A program made the position numbers and the translations under genes. DNA of 64,000 nucleotides, taken from assembly GCA_958298945.1 (NCBI GenBank), contig OY282605.1, forward strand, positions 118,912,267 to 118,976,266, given 5' to 3'. Position 1 is the first letter of the stretch. The number at the start of each line of letters is the position of its first letter. Positions 1 through 11,546 of the stretch are shown piece after piece. The notes beneath the pieces were generated by a model. It was given only the letters and a program-made list of their open reading frames with translations, was not told where the DNA came from and searched no databases. Origin of the DNA: Atherix ibis. Lineage: Eukaryota > Arthropoda > Insecta > Diptera > Athericidae.

Positions 1-110
1 TCATAGGCAATGTTCAAGTCCTCCGTTATCTCTCTGATGGTTAATTTACGGTTATTGACCAACATTTCTTTTAGTTTATCAATGTTTTCGTCGGTTTTCG
101 ATGTCGAAGG
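1..110 (-). pseudogene. Fragment of a mariner transposase DNA-binding domain (B-like)
   Basis: Read on the minus strand this encodes a helix-turn-helix linker resembling GRPSTSKTDENIDKL followed by NNRKLTIREITEDLNI, the same region that the B-family mariner at 41078-42193 encodes as GRPSTSTTDENID. Only this piece is visible because the window starts here. It abuts the 3' part of the rosa-like element with no terminal repeat between them, so the junction at about 110 is a breakpoint between two unrelated transposons. Seen: motif and junction. Inferred: B-family membership, since it is diverged from the other copies. Confidence 0.6.
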
Positions 111-952
111 AAATTCAAATGTTTTTTTATTTTAATGTGAAGTACAATCGATACAATTAAGTTCTGAATAAAACGTCATTCAAATGGCCTCCACGACTTC
201 TTTGGCATTAACGAATTCTATAAACACAATTTTCGAGCACTTTTTCCACTAAATCAAGTCGTATGTCATGAATAGCACGTTCAATATTGACTTCTAAAGC
301 TTGAAGAAAGTCTGGTTTATTGCTTAAGACCGATGACTTCAAATAACCCCACAAGAAATAGGTGTTAAAACACAACTTCTTGGAGGCCATTCAATGTCAC
401 AATTTCTTGAAATAATCGAATCTTCAAACTTTTCTCGCAATAATTCGGTTGTTGCGCGTGCTGTGTGGCACGTAGCCCCGTCTTGTTGGAACCAGATGTT
501 GTCAAGATCAACTTCTTCCAATTTCGGCTATAAAAAGTTGTTATCATCGATCTATACCGCTCTCCATTGACAGTAACGGTGTTACCAGCTTCATTTCGAA
601 AGAAGTACGGACCGATGATTCCACCAGACCAAAAACCACACCAAACTGTCAATTTAGGTGAATGTAATGGGTGTTCATAAATAATTTGTGGATTTTGTTC
701 GCACCAGAATCGACAGTTTTGTTTATTTACCGCACCACTCAGATGAAAGTGAGCGCACGAAAAGTTGCAGTTGGAGAACGATTATTTGGATAAAATAAAA
801 TTGAGTAATTTGTAAACGTTGTTCTTGCGTATATCTCTCCATGATGCAATTGTAAACACTACTGAATATAATGAAAAAAAAAGACAGATCATGACATATT
901 ACAAATGGCCGAAACGTCACTTAGAAATCATATCACTCTAATTGGAAAACCC
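111..952 (-). mobile_element. Rosa-like DD41D Tc1/mariner element (family R, copy 1), internally deleted
   Basis: The right end at about 922-952 matches the terminal repeat of the better copy at 48257-49468 (inner part AAATCATATCACTCT). On the minus strand it starts with MERYTQEQRLQI and keeps WFQQDGATCHTARATTELL with 41 residues between that Asp and the position of the next catalytic residue, the DD41D spacing known from the Ceratitis rosa element. There the motif reads LTPIS instead of LTPLD, in a shifted frame. A deletion joins the N-terminal 30-odd codons directly to AHFHLSGAVNKQN and removes the first catalytic Asp. The 3' terminal repeat is missing at 110. Frameshifts and stops follow. 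It cannot encode an active transposase. Confidence 0.8.
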
Positions 953-1654
953 TATATTTATTGTTTTTTTTTTTATAATACACAATGGCGTTTGGTTTGA
1001 GTTTTTGCTATATTTTAAAAATTATTGAACATGATTCTATTTAAAATCGGTTATTGTTACTTGTTTTTAGATGAACGGATGAAAAAACTAAGGTTTTTTT
1101 AATTATTCAGGAAGGAAAAATTCATCTGCATTCAAAAATGCGATACACCAGCCTACGCCTTATCAAAGTAATTAATTTTCAGTCTTAAATAAAGCAAATT
1201 AACTTTCGCACTCGTACAGTAGGAAGAGTACTTAAGAATCTTGACACATGTCAGCCGGTCTAGTTGGTATATCCCCCCATAGTTCTGAAGAGGTGTTCTT
1301 CTACACAGGCAAAACGGCTGTGTAAGCTTTCCCGCTTATCCTCTTTTTCTCAGGAATTTTTCTGACAAAAATAACAACATTTGATCAATCAGTTCTGAAA
1401 AAAGGCGAGTTTCTTTCAATTACGGACGCTTTGCACTGCACTAACGTCTGTTCCTCTCTTAGATCGTGGAAAACGGTGAGATATTAATCAGCTAATGAAT
1501 TATCTTGAATCAAGGAATTTCTTTAGTGATCGGGCAATATGGTTTCTGTACTGTATTTTTATGGCCATGCCTTTTATGGCATATTAGCCGAAACGTGAAA
1601 TCACAGTCCATTTTTCTGATGACTGTATGGTTATTGTGTTTGGTATTTTAAAGG
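953..1654. other. No gene seen, unique AT-rich spacer
   Basis: About 700 bp between two transposon copies. I see no reading frame with protein-like content, no tandem repeat and no terminal repeat. Confidence 0.5.
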
Positions 1655-2728
1655 GGAATCGAAGCTCAGTACTGTTCAGTGAGCGCGTGGCCCATCGACG
1701 AAAACAGGTGGTAGTCGTCAGGGGCCAGGTCTGGTAAATAAGCGGGGTGGGGTAGCACCTCCCAGTTGAGTGTCTCCAAGTAGTTTCGGACCATTTTTGA
1801 CGTGTGCGATGGTGCGTTGTCGTGGAGGAAAATCAGCTTGTCATGTCTTTGTTGATAATCCATCCTTTTTTCACGCAGAGTACGGTGCAATTTGATCAGT
1901 TGTTGTTAGTAGCGGTGGGTATTGACAGTTTCACCATGTTTCAACATCTCATAGTAGACGATACCCTGCTGTTCCCACCAAACGCACAGCATCGTCTTCC
2001 GTCCGAAGCGATTTGGTCTTGGGGAAGATGTTGATGGTTGGCCGGGATCAACCCACGATTTCTTGCGTTTAGGATTCTCGAAATATATCCACCTTTCGTC
2101 GCCTGTCACAATCCGATGCAGGAACGACTTTCTTTTTTGTCTGGCGAGCAAGATTTCGCATGTGCTTTAGCGTCGCTCCATCTGCGCAATTGTTCAATTC
2201 ATGCGGCACCCATTTTCCGATCTTTTCAATCTTCCCCATGGCACGCAGGCACATGGAAATGGCTGGTTGAGTAACACCCAATTGCTCCGCGAGCATTTTT
2301 TGCGTGCGATTGGGTATCGTCTTCGTCCAAAAAAGCCTGCAATTCATGGTCCTCGATCTTCCTAGGCCAATTTTCACGCTTCTTGTCCCACAAGTCAAAA
2401 TTGCCGTCTTTGAACCGACGATACCAATCTCGGCACGTTGTTTCCGATAAAGCACTGTCACTATAGGCCTCCATAAGCATTCGATGCGATTCGGCAGCCG
2501 ATTTCTTCAAATTGAAGCAGAAAAGCAGAGCTTCCTGCATATGCTCTTTTTCTGGCACAAATCCTAGACATGATGTATGTTGTTGTACGAAATTGCTGAC
2601 AATGTGCACTGATTAATGTTGACAGATGTCAAACTCATAAAAAAAAAAGTATGTCGTGCCCATGGTAGCTTAATACGCTCACTCACGCCATCTATGACTA
2701 AAGAGCGGATTTAAGCTTATACTCCTGG
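1655..2728 (-). mobile_element. Mauritiana-type mariner (family A, copy 1), 3'-truncated
   Basis: The 5' end is at 2728 with an outward CCAGG-type terminal repeat (GCGGATTTAAGCTTATACTC on the + strand) and a flanking TA at 2729-2730. The transposase starts at 2571 and resembles Mos1 throughout: KKSAAESHRMLMEAY, WVPHELN, TGDERWIYF, LHDNAPSHTS and LAPDDYHLF, with 34 residues between the second and third catalytic Asp. A small insertion just after the start codon (MSRICARKR instead of MSSYVPEKE) shifts the frame, and further shifts follow. The copy stops after SMGHAL, losing about 60 C-terminal codons and the 3' repeat. Confidence 0.88.
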
Positions 2729-4431
2729 TAAACCTTAAATTTTCTTTTCGGACGTACTGTAAAATATTGATATTCTTTTTTCCCACCTTTCGATTAGAAT
2801 ATGGAATGCTAAGCCAAATTAAAATGATAGATTAAAATACAAAAATAGTTCTCAGAAAATATGCTTTACTTTAGGATGTCCATAAAATTAGCTTATCAGT
2901 TTTTATGATTAATATTTAATACTTAATCATATCAAAATTTTGTTATGTATTTTTAAATTATTTTGTAAAAACAAGCAAATGTCAGCAAGAGTTTTTGAAA
3001 TAATTTTGACAGTTGAAGTTTTTGAAACATAATCTGTCTTCGGGTTACCATATGAATAAACTGTTATAAATCTTTTTGATCGAAATTTCTTATACAAATT
3101 AATTAGTTTTTTTTTTTTTTTGTAAAATCACAATTAAATTACAATTATTAAAAAATAAATCAAAATTTAAAAACGAATTAAACCTAATTATTTTTTATAT
3201 TTTAAATCAAACAGGAAAAAAAATTAATACAAAATTTAAGTGAAAACTATATTAGGAGGAAATAATTAACTAAAAAAAAATATAAACACGCACATACACA
3301 CACGAAAATTCATTCCAAATTTTAGGAATTTTTTTTAATGTTAAATTCAATAAAATATAAGAATTATTAATAGAAAAAAAAACTAGATTTTTCCAATCAT
3401 ATTTAAATCTGAATATTTAAGCGAAATTAAAAAAAGTCTTATGAAAATATGATATATTTTTAATATACAAAAATGTTTAATTCGAATAAAATACGTGCCA
3501 TAATTTGTTTCAAATATGAATAATTTGAATAAAAACAAAACCACGATTATTAATTAATTGGCATGTACATTAAACAAAAAAGAAGAAAAAAAACGGATTT
3601 ATTTAAAATATAAAAACATTTTATGCGGGAAAACATCAATAATTTCAAAATATTAATAAAAATGCAAAAAATAAAAAGGCATAAAAATTATGAATCCATA
3701 CATAAACGAAAAAAAAAATAATGAAATTACAATAAATATTTAAAAAAAAAATTAATAACCAATATATTAAATTTTTATTAATCTATAATATTATATTTCT
3801 TGTTTTCTTTAAACAGGTTTTTAAAACTTTAGATATAAATCAACCTAAATAGTACCAAGGCGAATTTACAAAAAAAAAAACAAAGTAATTAAACTTTCGA
3901 TGCTACAATAACGTATTATATAGAAACTTGGCTGTGATATACCATAAACAGGGAATTTTTTTAAAAAAAACTATTTATTCATATACAATTAATTTTGTAT
4001 AAAAGAAGATATCTAGAAAAAAATGTTGAAACCATAAAACTCATTATGTAACAATTTTTTTATATTAATTTTTATTTTATTTATATGAACCTATATTTAT
4101 ATATATATGGTACAAAGAACTAAAAGTGAATAAGTTCGAATAATTTTTTTTTAAGACTGATTCAAAAGAATTTACCAAAAAAGTACAAAGTAAAAATATT
4201 TTTATATTTATTTATTATTTATTTTGTTTAAATTGTTATAGTTTTTTTTTTACTTTATATTTAATTGTGATAATGACCAAATGTTAAAGTAAAATATTAT
4301 ATCATTCGAATATATGAATTATTTGAATAAAAACAAAAATTGAACAAAATTTTATCAAATTGTGTTTTGATTATTAATAAAAGGGTTGAATTAAAATAAT
4401 AAGACCGGTTGGTTGGATGTTTTGTGGTGTA
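2729..4431. other. No gene seen, very AT-rich spacer
   Basis: About 1.7 kb with long A and T runs and no reading frame or repeat structure I can support. Confidence 0.6.
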
Positions 4432-5478
4432 CCAGGTATATACGCTTAAATTTGCTGTTTGGTCATAGATGGCGTGAGTGAGCGTATTAAGCTACCATGG
4501 GCACGCCATAATCTTGTTTTTGTGAGTTTGACATCTGTCAACATTAATCAGTGCACATTGTCAACAATTTCGTACAACAATATACATTTTTCTTTTTGTA
4601 ATCATGTCTAGTATTTGTGCCAGAAAAAGAGCTCTGCTTTTCTGCTTCAATTTGAAGAAATCGGCTGCCGAATCGCATCGAATGCTTATGGAGGCCTATA
4701 GTGACAGTGCTTTATCGGAAACAACGTGCAGAGATTGGTATCGTCGGTTCAAAGACGGCAATTTTGACTTGTGGGACAAGAAGCGTGAAAATTGGCCTAG
4801 GAAGATCGAGGACCATGAATTGCAGGCTCTTTTGGACGAAGACGATACCCAATCGCACGCAAAAAAATCCCCGCGGAGCAATTGGGTGTTACTCAACCAG
4901 CCATTTGTGTCTGCGTGCCATGGGAAAGATTGAAAAGATCGGAAAATAAGTGCCGCATGAATTAAACGATATGCCTTATATATATGGACCGACGCCAAAA
5001 CACATGCGGAATCGGATTGTGACAGGCGATGAAAAGTGGATATATTTCAAGAAATCCTAAACGCAAGAAATAGTGGGTTGATCCTGGCCAACTATCAACA
5101 TCTTCCCCAAGACCAAATCGCTTCGGACGGAAGACGATGCTTTGCGTTTGGTGGGATCAGCAGGGTAACGTCTACTATGAGATTTTGAAACATGGTGAAA
5201 CTGTCAATACCCACCGCTACCACCATCAACTGATCAAATTGCACCGTACTCTGCGTGAAAAAAGGATGGATTATCAACAAAGACATGACAAGCTGATTTT
5301 CCTCCACGACAACGCACCATCGCACACGTCAAAAATGGTTAGAAAGTACTGTAAGGTGCTACCCCACTCCGCTTATTCACTAGACCTGGCCCCTTCCGAG
5401 TATCACTTATTTCCGCCGATAAGCCATGCGCTCGCTGAGCAGCACTTCGATTCTTACCACTTGATGAGTGGTTTCTAT
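4432..5478 (+). mobile_element. Mauritiana-type mariner (family A, copy 2), 3'-truncated
   Basis: It begins with the terminal repeat CCAGGTATATACGCTTAAAT after a TA at 4430-4431. The transposase start is at 4604 and has the same frameshift after Met-Ser as copy 1. The middle carries a diagnostic lesion (a deletion replaced by text reading ATGCCTTATATATATGGACC near 4970) that is repeated in copy 4 at 58152. The third catalytic Asp is Glu here (LAPSEYHLF), and five residues are lost before it. The element ends abruptly at about 5478 inside DEWF, 13 bp before the terminal repeat of a B-family mariner. Confidence 0.87.
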
Positions 5479-5491
5479 CTTTAACCATATA

Positions 5492-6087
5492 CGAGGTCTG
5501 TTCAAAAAGTATCGCAAATTGGAAACCAAAGCTCAATCATCCCAATGGAAGCTGCCGCACGAGCCAAGACTGGAAAAAGCGCGCCAAGTTCGGTCGAATG
5601 TGAAGGTTCTGCTTACAGTTTTCTTCAATTGCAGAGGCGTGGTGCACCATGAGTTCATGCCAGAGGGTAAAACGGTCAATAAGGAATATTACCTGCAAGT
5701 TATGCGCAAGTTGCGCGAAGCAATCTGCCAGAAACGACCGGATTTGTGGAAGAACAAAAATTGGTTTTTGGACCATGATAACGCCTCTGCTCACGCATCG
5801 TTGCTTGTGCGCGAATTTTTGGCCAAAAACAACATACTAATAATGCCGCAGCCACCGTCTTCCCCAGATCTGGCCCCCTGTGACTTTTTCTTCTTCCCGA
5901 AACAGATTCTTTGATCCATTTGAGCCAAAACACGTCCAAGCAAAGTAGCTGTCAAAAATTAACTAAACATTCAAAATGGCCGAACTTGTCGGCATAAGTG
6001 AGAGACATGAGTACCAATATAACGCCACAAAAAATCGAACATATGTAACCCGCGGAAATTCATAATTCGCGATACTTTTTGAACGGA
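5492..6087. mobile_element. Fold-back mariner (family B, copy 1) with two 5' ends
   Basis: The left end is the B terminal repeat CGAGGTCTGTTCAAAAAGTA after a TA at 5490-5491. Within about 30 bp it jumps to the middle of the transposase on the + strand: ETKAQSSQWKLPHEPR, then DHDNASAH, then SPDLAPCDFFFFPK, with DD34D spacing. At about 5903 the sequence switches strand. From there to about 6087 it is the family's start codon (minus-strand ATG at 5919-5917) and 5' leader in reverse, ending in the inverted repeat GCGATACTTTTTGAAC. So both ends are the 5' end of the same family, facing outward, with no 3' end. The first catalytic Asp is deleted. Confidence 0.8.
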
Positions 6088-6089
6088 TT

Positions 6090-7440
6090 GGAAATGACTG
6101 ATCACTGGTCGACGGGGTGTTTCTCTCTTATGAGCACGTTCATTGCCCTCAATTCCCACATGCCCCGGCACCCATTGCAACTCGACACTCCTATTGCTAA
6201 ATAGGCTATGAAGAATTGCGCTAAGTACTAGATCACTCGATGGGCCACAAATGGCGGCAAGGCTGTCGCAAAAAATAATAACGCTCCGTTGGTTAAAAAT
6301 ATTGCGGCAAGGCCGCTAAAAATAATAACGCTCCGATGGTGGCAAGGCCGCTAAAAATAATAACGCTCCGTTGGTTAGTAATATTGGTCGCAATTTCAAT
6401 TGCTGTTTTAATGGCCCACAGCTCCCCGTAATATGGAGCTGCCCCATAAGGTAAGAATCCACAACATAGTTTCTACACGAAAAAGGGAAAGTTCCTAAAG
6501 TGGACGGATCAGAACTAGCCTTCTTAAACCTGTCAAGAGAACCAATAACTTTCAACTTTGCGCCCAACCGCGGTTTCAAATCTGGTTGTGAATGGGAAGT
6601 TTGGAAAACGAGGGGAGGAAGGATGAATTGCTTTCAAGGTTGAAAGCGATGATGAATTCCTTTTTGAACTTGGGGAGATGATGTTTTTGATTAAATGGGG
6701 TAATTTGGAAGGCAATTAAATTTAGGCGACCTTTTTGAAGATAGAAGGAGATAGGTTTTCGACTAGTTTCTATCAGTATGGACTCTATAGGAGATGTCCG
6801 ATGTGCTCCACTGGCTAGTCTAATGCAACGGTTTACCGCTGCCTCAACCAGCTTTTTCCCTGTTACTGGTACACTGACACATAGTGAGGACAGAACAAGG
6901 TTCCGTCCAAAAGGGCGTTGGTTACTCTAATTGCCTCAGTTTGTCTTACCTTACTTTTGCTGCTGACTAAAATTTTAACCATTCAGAGAATGGTGTTAAT
7001 TTTGTCAACAGCATTGTTAATATGAAGATTCCATTTTCCCCCGCGAGGAATTAAGATACTCAGGATTTTCATGGATGTTGCGGATGGTGTTATAAGTTTG
7101 ATGTTGAAGATCAGCAACAGGTACAAGTACAAATATATTGTCAGCATATATATAATGGTTGAAGGATGATAGAAGGTGGAAAAGGGAATGAACAGATATG
7201 GTATATTGAATAGGATCGTAGATAGAGGGGATCCTTGTGGGATGTCATTTTCCATTTCGCGTTTTGACGAAAAATGACCGTTCGCGCGTGCCGTGAAGAT
7301 TCTACAAGTTAGGTAGGAACATAGAAGTGCCAATGTTGCAGAGGCTACTCCCCACTCTGCCAGCTGTAAGAGTAATCTCGTGTTAATTTTGCAGTTATAA
7401 TTCAACTACTGCCATCTCCATTTCATTATTTTGTTGTGAG
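6090..7440 (-). pseudogene. Decayed LINE with reverse transcriptase and RNase H (I- or R1-like)
   Basis: On the minus strand, 6983-7405 encodes a reverse transcriptase core: QLAEWGVASATLALLCSYL, then ARANGHFSS, then DIPQGSPLSTILFNI, which is the conserved block before the catalytic pocket. Downstream, near 6340-6420, YYGELWAIKTAIEIA and near 6180-6145 QWVPGHVGIEGNERAH are RNase H signatures. The order RT then RNase H is that of I, R1 and some jockey-related LINEs. Frames are broken many times. At about 6255-6375 short near-identical segments (AAAATAATAACGCTCCG) are repeated three times. Ends are not defined. Confidence 0.7.
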
Positions 7441-7639
7441 ACAAGATTGTTGCTTGGCAGTTGAAATTGAAGCAGAAATAAGGTAAGTGAATACATTATT
7501 TGAAGTTATACTATATTAATAAATTGAATGAAACAACATTTACAAATTATAAATTTTATTGCAATTGTAATTAATTGGTTATTTCGGGCGAAATTCATCA
7601 ATTTTTGATAGAATTTGCAGTCTCAGTCGGAATTGTGTT

Positions 7640-8709
7640 CCTACCATTAAGCTATCCTGAGCACATCTCTGTTAATCCATCCTGATGCGCTTTTCTTAAG
7701 CTACCCTGATACGCCTTTCTTAAGATATCCTGATGCGCCTCTCTTAAGCTTCTTTGAGTGATCTTAAGCTTACCTAAACCATCACACTTAAGCTATTTTG
7801 AGCCATTTCTCTTTATTTATTCTGTGCCTTTTTTCTTAAGCTTCCATCAGCAATTTTTCTGAAGCTATCCTGAGTCATCTCTCCTAAGCCACCCTGATGC
7901 GCCTTTCTTAAGCCAACCTGATGCACCTTTCTTAAGCCAACCTGATGCGCCTTTCTTAAGCTTCCTTGAGCCCTCTTACGCTCACCTGACCCATCACACT
8001 TAAGCTATTTTGAGCTATTTCTCTTTAATTATTCGGTGCCTTTTTTCTTAAGCTTCTATCAGCAATTTTTCTTAAGCTCACCTGAGCCATCACACTTAAG
8101 CTATTTTGAGCCATTTCTCTTTATTTACTCTGTGCCTTTTTTCTTAAGCTTCCATCAGCAATTTTTCTGAAGCTATCCTGAGCCATCACACTTAAGTTAC
8201 CCTGATGCGCCTTTGTTAAGCTACCCTGATGCACCTTTCTTAAGCCAACCTGATGCGCCTTTCTTAAGCTAACCTGATGCGCCTTTCTTAAACTTTCTTG
8301 AGCCCTCTTACGCTCACCTGACCCATCCCACTTAAGCTATTTTGAGCTATTTCTCTTTATTTATTCTGTGCCTTTTTTCTTAAGCTTCCATCAGCAATTT
8401 TTCTGAAGCTATCCTGGGCCATCTCTCCTAAGCCACCCTGATGCGCCTTTGTTAAGCTAACCTGATGCGCCTTTCTTAAGCCAACCTGATGCGCCTTTCT
8501 TAAGCTAACCTGATGCGCCTTTCTTAAACTTTCTTGAGCCCTCTTACGCTCACCTGACCCATCCCACTTAAGCTATTTTGAGCTATTTCTCTTTATTTAT
8601 TCTGTGCCTTTTTTCTTAAACTTCTATCAGCAATTTTTCTTAAGCTATCCTGAGCCATCTCTCCTAAGCCACCCTGATGCGTCTGTTAAGTTTTTTTGAG
8701 CCCTCCCTC
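7640..8709. repeat. 24 bp satellite array (TTAAGC...CCTGAGCC unit)
   Basis: Tandem units of roughly 22-26 bp around CTTAAGCTATCCTGAGCC, alternating with variants ending in CTGATGCGCC, CTGTGCC or CCATCAGCAA. Blocks containing GAGCTATTTCTCTTTA recur at about 7790, 8000, 8100, 8335 and 8570, so a coarser repeat of 200-240 bp lies over the basic unit. Each unit offers a TTAA. The same units continue at 11448-11548 and for about 20 bp after 12653, showing that one array was split by insertions. Confidence 0.85.
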
Positions 8710-8866
8710 TTAACCCTTTGCGCTCTATTAATTTTCAAGCTCGTTTGCTATCAACTTCTATTTAATTTTAGCTGAATGAATTAAAATAAATTACAGTGGT
8801 AGAATTCAACGTATTACATTTATTTCATTTATTACTATTATAAAGTATTTTAATTTTTGTAATCTT

Positions 8867-9689
8867 TTAGAGTGTGGTACTTATTAAAATAATTTCCAAC
8901 GTGCAAAAAAGGATGTCTTTCGTATGTTTCGCAGAAATAAACAGTTGCCTTCTTTTCGTCCTTAGCTTTTCTGTTAGAACAGACCATACAATCGTTGTGG
9001 TTTTTTTTCCGGATGAGGTACTAAAAAGTGTGGAGTTTACATCAAGTCGATTCTCTACATCTGATGTTGATGGTCGCCCGAGTTTTTTAGCTCTTTGTCT
9101 GAAATCTCCCACTAAGGAAAGAAGTAACTTACGTATAAAACGTCGATGAGTTACTGGTATCATCCCGTTCTTATTACATAAAACTTTATATAAAATGTAT
9201 GAATTAATGGCACTTGTTTCTAAACCCCACAAAAAAAGTTTCCGCCACCATTTAATAGATTTTCTTAAAAAACAATAGGTTGATCCATAATGATCAGTTA
9301 GATCAACACCCTCCATAAACTTATTGTAATTCAAAATTACTTGGGGCTTTCTTATTTCTACTATATCACAACATTTTAGTATTATGTTGGTGGTTTGCAT
9401 CTTTGAAATGTCGTTACAACTTAACATAGTCACGACACGTTTATCCTTCCATATCTTTTGAGTTAATTTTCTGTCTTGCATAAATGTTGGTTTGCTTTAC
9501 AATATCTGCAATAAGTTCATTAGTGAAAAATCTTTTAAAAAAATCTATTGGCTCAAAGTCTTTGTCTTGAAATTGAAGCCCATCATTTTTGTCTTCAACA
9601 CTAAATTTAATTTCTGCTGGCAGTTCATCCTCTTCTTCATTCACATCAATCCAACTTGATTCTGATATAGTGTCATTATCATTTACCAG
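8867..9689 (-). pseudogene. piggyBac-type transposase, internally deleted
   Basis: The N-terminal part (9689 down to about 9480) is acidic, DNDTISESSWIDVNEEEDE, followed by FKRFFTNELIADIVKQTNIY, the start of the DDE_Tnp_1_7 domain. It then jumps to KIWKDKRVVTMLS, which in the family lies several hundred residues on, and continues with YNKFMEGVDLTDH, KWWRKLFLWGLE and a Lys/Arg-rich tail to the stop at 8867. The third catalytic Asp (in GVDLTD) is kept, but the region that holds the first two is gone. The Cys-rich C-terminal finger typical of the family is not recognisable. The start is cut by LINE sequence at about 9690. Confidence 0.8.
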
Positions 9690-11403
9690 TCAATTTGAAC
9701 GTGGTGGAGGAGTTTTAATTGCTGTTAAAAGGACGCTTTCTAGTTTTGTGCTCAATGTAACTGACAGTAATGTCGAGCAATTATTTGTAAAAATCAAAAG
9801 TGGTCATTCTAAATACATAGTTGGAGCTGTTTACCTGATACCACGATCGCCAAGTGAACTGTATACTAAATATTGTTATGATGTTGAAAAACTAATTGAA
9901 AATAATCCAAGAGCTATGATTATCTTAAGCGGTGATTTTAATCTACCTGGGGTTGGGTGGGTCAGTGAAACTGATGGTGTCAAGATTCGAACGGAAGATA
10001 ATGTTTCTAAGTTAAATTATGAAAATGCAAAAATATTATCAGATTGTTTCAATTATTTAAATATAAAGCAATTTAACATGGTAAAAAATAGTAAAAGTGA
10101 AACATTAGACTTGGTCTTTTCCAATATACCAATTGCTAACTTCACAACTGCACTGGATCCTTTAATTCCTTGTGATTCTTACCACCCGGCTTTAATATGG
10201 AAAGTTGATAATGTATTACACAGTGATAATTTGATGATTAAAACGGACGCAAAAAATTATAGACCGATTTCAATTATAAATGCTATCCCTAAATTGTTCG
10301 AATTAATTATTACTGACAAAATAAGCCCGGTCGGTCTTAAATGAAATTATATGTGATGAACAACATGGATATGTAAAGGGAAGATCAGCTGCATCTAACT
10401 TATTATTGTATACTCTGGAAATAATTGAAGCTATGGAAAATGGAAATCAAGTTGATGTAATATGTTATATATAGACTTTTCTGAAGCTTTCGATAAAGTA
10501 CCAATTGATAAATTGCTAGAGAAACTAAGAAAAGTTGGTTTTGCTGACAAATTTTTAAAATTTTTAGAACAATATTTAACAAATAGAAAACAATATGTCA
10601 AGTACAAGAACTTCGTCTCACAAGAAATAGAGGTGACCTCTGGTGTACCTCAGGGTTCCCACTTGGGCCGCTTCTGTTCATTTTGTACATCAATGACATG
10701 AAGAATTTATTTACTGGATCGAAACCACTATTTTTAGCTGATGACTGGTAATTTTATAGAATAATTCAAAATCAGGAGGATGCTGACTTATTGCAAAATG
10801 ATCTGTTGAGCATGAGTGAATGGTGCATTGAAAATAGAATGGAACTAAATACAACAAAATGTAAAGTTATGAGTTTCTCCAGGGCAAGGCAAGAAAAAAT
10901 TGAAAACGAGTACAGTTTGAATGGATGCATATTAGAAAGAACTAAAACTATTCGTGATCTTGGAGTGATTTTAGATGACAAGCTAACGTTTAATGAACAC
11001 ATAGATTTTATTGTAAGTAAATCGAGAAGAACTCTAGGATCTGTACTTCGACATAATCGTGACTGTGCGTTTGTTGACACTGCTGTTGCCCTTTATAATG
11101 CACTAGTCAAGCCAACCCAAATGTACGCCTCTTCGGTTTGGTCTCCATATTCTGATATTCACGTGCGTAGGTTAGAAAAAGTACAACATAAATTCTTGGC
11201 TTTTGCTGCATTTAAACTCGGTCTGCGAAATCCTAGGTTCAGTCACAATTATGATGAAATAGTCAGGTTATGTAAAATCAGCTCGGTGAAATCAAATAGG
11301 CAATATATAGATATGTGTACTTTGTATGGTTTACTGAAAAACAACAGTGTAAGATCTCGAATGTCACAATGTGTTTTACAGTTATTTCGTCTTTTACAGT
11401 AGT
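9690..11403 (+). pseudogene. Jockey-clade LINE ORF2 (endonuclease and reverse transcriptase), deleted
   Basis: 9690-10230 encodes the C-terminal part of an APE-type endonuclease: RGGGVLIAVKR, then ILSGDFNLPGVGW, then CDSYHPAL in place of the usual SDHHAI. The frame then jumps to AKNYRPISIINAIPKLFE, the reverse transcriptase start, skipping what is usually over 100 residues. Next come YIDFSEAFDKVPIDKLLEKL, SGVPQGSHLG and LADDW, where the catalytic F/YADD has become LADD, then CKVMSFSR and the thumb region, ending at a stop near 11403. Frameshifts occur near 10340, 10460 and 10670, with a stop at 10750. The 5' end is missing. It is inactive. Confidence 0.88.
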
Positions 11404-11447
11404 AAATTAGTATTGTCACCTCCAGCGCGACACACGAATCCAAAAAG

Positions 11448-11546
11448 TTAAGCTATCCTGAGCCATTTTCCAAGCATTCCTGAGCCATCTCTCTTAAGCC
11501 TTTCTGTGACATCTCTCTCAAGCTGTACGGAGCCCTTCTCTTTTAA
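11448..11546. repeat. 24 bp satellite, right part
   Basis: Four or so units (TTAAGCTATCCTGAGCC, then CTTAAGCCTTTCTGTGAC and variants) of the same satellite as 7640-8709, resuming right after the piggyBac-like element and broken again by the C-family mariner. Confidence 0.8.

Larger units (their letters stand above)
8714..11447 (-). mobile_element. piggyBac-like element inserted in the satellite, carrying a LINE
   Basis: The left end CCCTTTGCGCTC is preceded by TTAA (8710-8713), the piggyBac target site. The right end, read inward, is CTTTTTGGATTC followed outside by TTAA (11448-11451). Satellite units resume directly on both sides, so this is a clean insertion into a TTAA of the satellite. 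Inside are a deleted piggyBac transposase on the minus strand (8867-9689) and a LINE fragment on the + strand (9690-11403). The LINE carries no poly-A tail and replaces the transposase start, so it entered by a complex event or was trimmed later. Terminal match between the two ends is short, so the right boundary is inferred mainly from the TTAA and the flanking satellite. Confidence 0.7.

Noticed and set aside
7640..8709. CRISPR-like array of short repeats
   Set aside because: The units are directly adjacent variants of one satellite with no constant repeat and unique spacers, and the genome is eukaryotic.
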